This document shows, piece by piece, positions 61,651 through 64,000 of a DNA stretch of 64,000 bases. The position numbers and the translations under genes were made by a program. This DNA is from Bacteroides sp. MSB163 (GTDB lineage Bacteria; Bacteroidota; Bacteroidia; Bacteroidales; Bacteroidaceae). The stretch lies in the NCBI RefSeq assembly GCF_036416795.1, contig NZ_CP143867.1, positions 4,704,001-4,768,000 of the forward strand, in the 5' to 3' direction. How positions within the stretch are numbered: position 1 is the first letter of the stretch; the number at the start of each line of letters is the position of its first letter. The notes beneath the pieces are model-generated. The model saw only the letters and a program-made list of their open reading frames with translations. It did no database searches and was not told the origin of the DNA.

Positions 61651-63168
61651 ATGTTGAGAAAAGCACGTATTATACTGTCCGTTGTTATCTTCGGGCTGAT
61701 AACTTTTTATTTTCTGGATTTTGCGGAAATATTGCCAAATAGTTTCCACAGACTGGCGCATATACAGTTTGTACCGGCATTGATATCTCTCAGTTTTATC
61801 ATCCTGGCAGTGCTGATACTGATTACCTTGTTATTGGGACGTATCTATTGCTCTACAATTTGCCCGATGGGTATCTTTCAGGATATAGTGACCTGGATTT
61901 CTAAAAAGACGGCAAAGAAAAAGAAACGTTTCCGCTACTCGCCTGCCAGGAATATACTGCGCTGGGGAGTGTTGGGGGTAACGGCTATAGCTTTTCTTTT
62001 CGGATTTACGGTTATTTTGGGTCTGCTCGATCCTTACAGCGCTTTCGGACGTATGACGGTCAATGTGTTTAAACCTGTGTATATGTTAGGAAACAATTTG
62101 CTGGAAAGCATATTTTCAAGTTTCAATAACTATACTTTCTATCAGGTGGACGCTTCTCTCCTGAGTATCTCGTCCTTTATTATCGGACTGTTGACGTTCT
62201 TGGTGATTGGCTTTCTGGCATGGAAATACGGACGTACTTGGTGCAACACAATATGCCCGGTAGGTACGCTGCTTGGCTTTCTGAGCCGCTTCTCACTGTT
62301 TAAAGTACGCATCGATACAGAAAAATGCAATCATTGCGGACTGTGTGCCACTAAATGCAAGGCCTCATGTATTAATAGCCCGGAACAGATTATTGACTAC
62401 AGTCGTTGCGTAGATTGTTTCGATTGTTTAGGTGCATGTCGCCAGAACGCACTTAGTTATACCACTCCCCTCAAAACAGAGAAACAGGTGACTGACGCTT
62501 CCAAACGCCGTTTTTTACTTGCCGGGCTAACAACTGCCGCTGCAACTCCCAAAGTAATGGCACAAGCCCAGAACGTAGCAGCTGCGGTAGCTGGAATGAA
62601 AAGTGATAAACGTCAGACACCTATAACACCGCCGGGATCTATCAGTCTGGAACATTTTCAGGCACATTGCACCTCGTGCCACCTGTGTGTCAGTAAATGT
62701 CCTTCTCATGTACTGAAGCCTGCTTTTATGGAGTATGGTTTAGGGGGAATGATGCAACCGACCGTTTTCTTTGAAAAGGGTTTCTGTAATTTTGATTGTA
62801 CCGTATGCGGGGATATTTGTCCGAATGGAGCTATCCTGCCACTGACGAAAGAGCAGAAACACCTGACACAGATGGGTAAAGTTGTCTTCATCGAAGAGAA
62901 CTGCATCGTCTACCGTGACGGAACCAGTTGTGGGGCTTGTTCGGAACATTGCCCTACGCAAGCTCTGTCGATGATTCCTTTCAAGGACGGATTGACAATT
63001 CCTCATATAGATACGGAAATTTGTGTAGGTTGTGGCGGTTGTGAATACGTCTGCCCTGCCCGCCCCTTCCGCGCCGTATATATCGAAGGAAATGCCGTAC
63101 AGCAAGAGGCTAAACCCTTCACCGATAATCATCAGGAAGAAATTCAGGTGGATGATTTCGGATTTTGA
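61651..63168 (+). CDS. NapH/NosR-like membrane polyferredoxin
   Basis: A 505-residue iron-sulfur membrane protein. The N-terminal membrane part has about five helices with the paired C-x3-C-P motifs ICPMGIFQDIV and ICPVGTLLGF, as in NapH and NosR. The soluble part has several [4Fe-4S] motifs: CNHCGLCATKC, CVDCFDCLGAC, CTSCHLCVSKCP, CTVCGDICPNG, CGACSEHCPTQ and CVGCGGCEYVCPARP. An internal SKRRFLLAGLTTAAATP segment resembles a Tat signal inside the chain. It probably passes electrons from quinol or ferredoxin to an exported partner such as the preceding DUF362 protein. Confidence 0.88.
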   Translation: MLRKARIILSVVIFGLITFYFLDFAEILPNSFHRLAHIQFVPALISLSFIILAVLILITLLLGRIYCSTICPMGIFQDIVTWISKKTAKKKKRFRYSPARNILRWGVLGVTAIAFLFGFTVILGLLDPYSAFGRMTVNVFKPVYMLGNNLLESIFSSFNNYTFYQVDASLLSISSFIIGLLTFLVIGFLAWKYGRTWCNTICPVGTLLGFLSRFSLFKVRIDTEKCNHCGLCATKCKASCINSPEQIIDYSRCVDCFDCLGACRQNALSYTTPLKTEKQVTDASKRRFLLAGLTTAAATPKVMAQAQNVAAAVAGMKSDKRQTPITPPGSISLEHFQAHCTSCHLCVSKCPSHVLKPAFMEYGLGGMMQPTVFFEKGFCNFDCTVCGDICPNGAILPLTKEQKHLTQMGKVVFIEENCIVYRDGTSCGACSEHCPTQALSMIPFKDGLTIPHIDTEICVGCGGCEYVCPARPFRAVYIEGNAVQQEAKPFTDNHQEEIQVDDFGF

Positions 63169-63193
63169 TTAAATATTTTCCCGATTCCCACTG

Positions 63194-63230
63194 ACGCCTG
63201 TCTTCGATTGAATAAATTGGGGGCAGGCGT
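63194..63230 (+). terminator. Terminator after the polyferredoxin gene
   Basis: ACGCCTG / CAGGCGT stem extended by wobble pairs (TCTTC with GGGGG), followed by TGCTTTTTC. Confidence 0.7.
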
Positions 63231-63331
63231 TGCTTTTTCTCTATACTTAGCACATTTTTCTCCCTTTTTACTTTCAACCTACAATAAAATCACTAATTTC
63301 GTGGCGAACAAATATATGGTAGATTTTTTAC

Positions 63332-64000
63332 ATGGAGGCAACATCAAATAATTGGTTTACGAACAAATATCCTATAGGATATGCTTTGAGCGGTGGTTTT
63401 ATCAAGGGTTTCGCGCATCTGGGCGTGATGCAGTCATTGTTGGAACATGACATCAAACCTAATATCCTTTCGGGAGTAAGCGCAGGGGCTTTGGCAGGCG
63501 TGTTTTATGCAGACGGCAACGAACCGCATAAAGTGCTGGATTACTTCTCCGGGCATAAGTTCCAGGACCTGACCAAATTAGTCATACCAAAAGTGGGATT
63601 GTTCGAGTTAGGCGAATTTATTGATTTCCTGAAAACCAATCTGAAAGCAAAGACGATGGAAGAATTGCAAATACCTCTCATCATCACTGCAACCGACCTC
63701 GATCACGGACGTGTGGTGCATTTCCACAAAGGGGATATTGCCGAACGTGTGGCGGCTTCATGTTGTATGCCTGTCCTTTTCTCTCCTGTAAAAATAGAAG
63801 GAACGCATTATGTAGATGGTGGAGTGTTTATGAACTTACCTGTATCTACCATTCGGCGTGTTTGTAGCAAAGTGGTGGCAGTAAATGTTAGTCCGCTACT
63901 GGCGAACAAATATAAGATGAATATTGTAAGTATTGCCATGCGTTCCTACCACTTCATGTTCCGTGCCAATACGTTCCCCGAACGGGAAAAAGCGGATTTA
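63332..64000 (+). CDS. Patatin-like phospholipase, C-terminus beyond the window
   Basis: The 223 visible residues begin MEATSNNWFTNKYPIGYALS. The oxyanion loop is GGFIKGFAHLG, the nucleophile Ser is in SGVSAGALAG (G-x-S-x-G), and the catalytic Asp is in YVDGGVFMNLP. These are the Ser-Asp dyad motifs of patatin/RssA-type lipid acyl hydrolases. It is probably cytoplasmic or membrane-associated, as no signal peptide is present. The gene leaves the window at 64000, near residue 223 of a family usually around 250-300 long. Confidence 0.9.
   Translation, partial: MEATSNNWFTNKYPIGYALSGGFIKGFAHLGVMQSLLEHDIKPNILSGVSAGALAGVFYADGNEPHKVLDYFSGHKFQDLTKLVIPKVGLFELGEFIDFLKTNLKAKTMEELQIPLIITATDLDHGRVVHFHKGDIAERVAASCCMPVLFSPVKIEGTHYVDGGVFMNLPVSTIRRVCSKVVAVNVSPLLANKYKMNIVSIAMRSYHFMFRANTFPEREKADL

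Overview
The window looks like a chromosomal segment of a gut Bacteroides (phylum Bacteroidota). The reasons are the many promoters of the TAnnTTTG type instead of Shine-Dalgarno-led starts, a TonB-dependent Oar-like receptor, a TamL-type lipoprotein Omp85, a DksA with a degenerate zinc finger, DUF3332, DUF4296 and DUF4476 lipoproteins, and a Nudix-regulated xylose operon. No rRNA, tRNA or CRISPR array was found. The genus is inferred from gene content; no species is claimed.

Layout. 1-16.2 kb is mostly housekeeping and envelope: a TPR lipoprotein cut by the window edge with a possible structured leader, an Omp85-like protein coupled to a phosphoethanolamine transferase, type II NADH dehydrogenase, DoxX, DUF3332, TamL, a SpoU-type rRNA methyltransferase, and the tight ileS-dksA-lspA-DUF4296-hypothetical operon. 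16.2-26.9 kb is a scarred region. A tripartite RND efflux operon with a nested winged-helix protein and a LytS/LytTR two-component pair sits between decayed copies of the Omp85-like gene and the phosphoethanolamine transferase gene, whose intact versions are at 0.8-3.7 kb. IS-end-like repeats and a dead DUF3791 gene follow.

26.9-40.2 kb holds a SIMPL protein, a ParE-type toxin-antitoxin pair, a GNAT-nitrilase fusion, an Oar-like TonB receptor, the xylose operon (Nudix regulator, xylB, xylA, xylE) with an inverted repeat in each intercistronic gap, and fabD. An 11-bp-period repeat array with a perfect 26-bp inverted repeat lies in the divergent gap before fabD. 40.2-48.5 kb is accessory: a duplicated promoter, a 34-bp perfect inverted repeat, a MITE-like element of about 344 bp, small enzymes (GNAT, Tag glycosylase, sugar acetyltransferase, flavin reductase), a WG-repeat protein, a CPBP protease, a beta-propeller lipoprotein, and several gene remnants.

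48.6-55.1 kb is a visibly AT-rich type III restriction-modification island (mod, res and a third gene of unknown function whose sequence has a possible D...ExQ nuclease-like signature). Its promoter and leader are a diverged copy of sequence 32 kb upstream. 55.3-58.4 kb has a nitroreductase, remnants, a DUF1349 lipoprotein and an N-terminally disrupted HU-like protein. 58.4-63.2 kb is a redox cluster: a ferredoxin-type DUF362 protein, an orphan ECF-type S component, a phosphoribosyltransferase, a Tat-exported DUF362 protein and a NapH-like polyferredoxin. A patatin-like phospholipase runs off the right edge.

The best candidates for something undescribed are the third gene of the type III island, the DUF362/ECF/polyferredoxin cluster, the duplicated leader with a short ORF, and the two large repeat structures near 39.1 and 41.1-41.6 kb. 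All base counts and alignments were made by eye.
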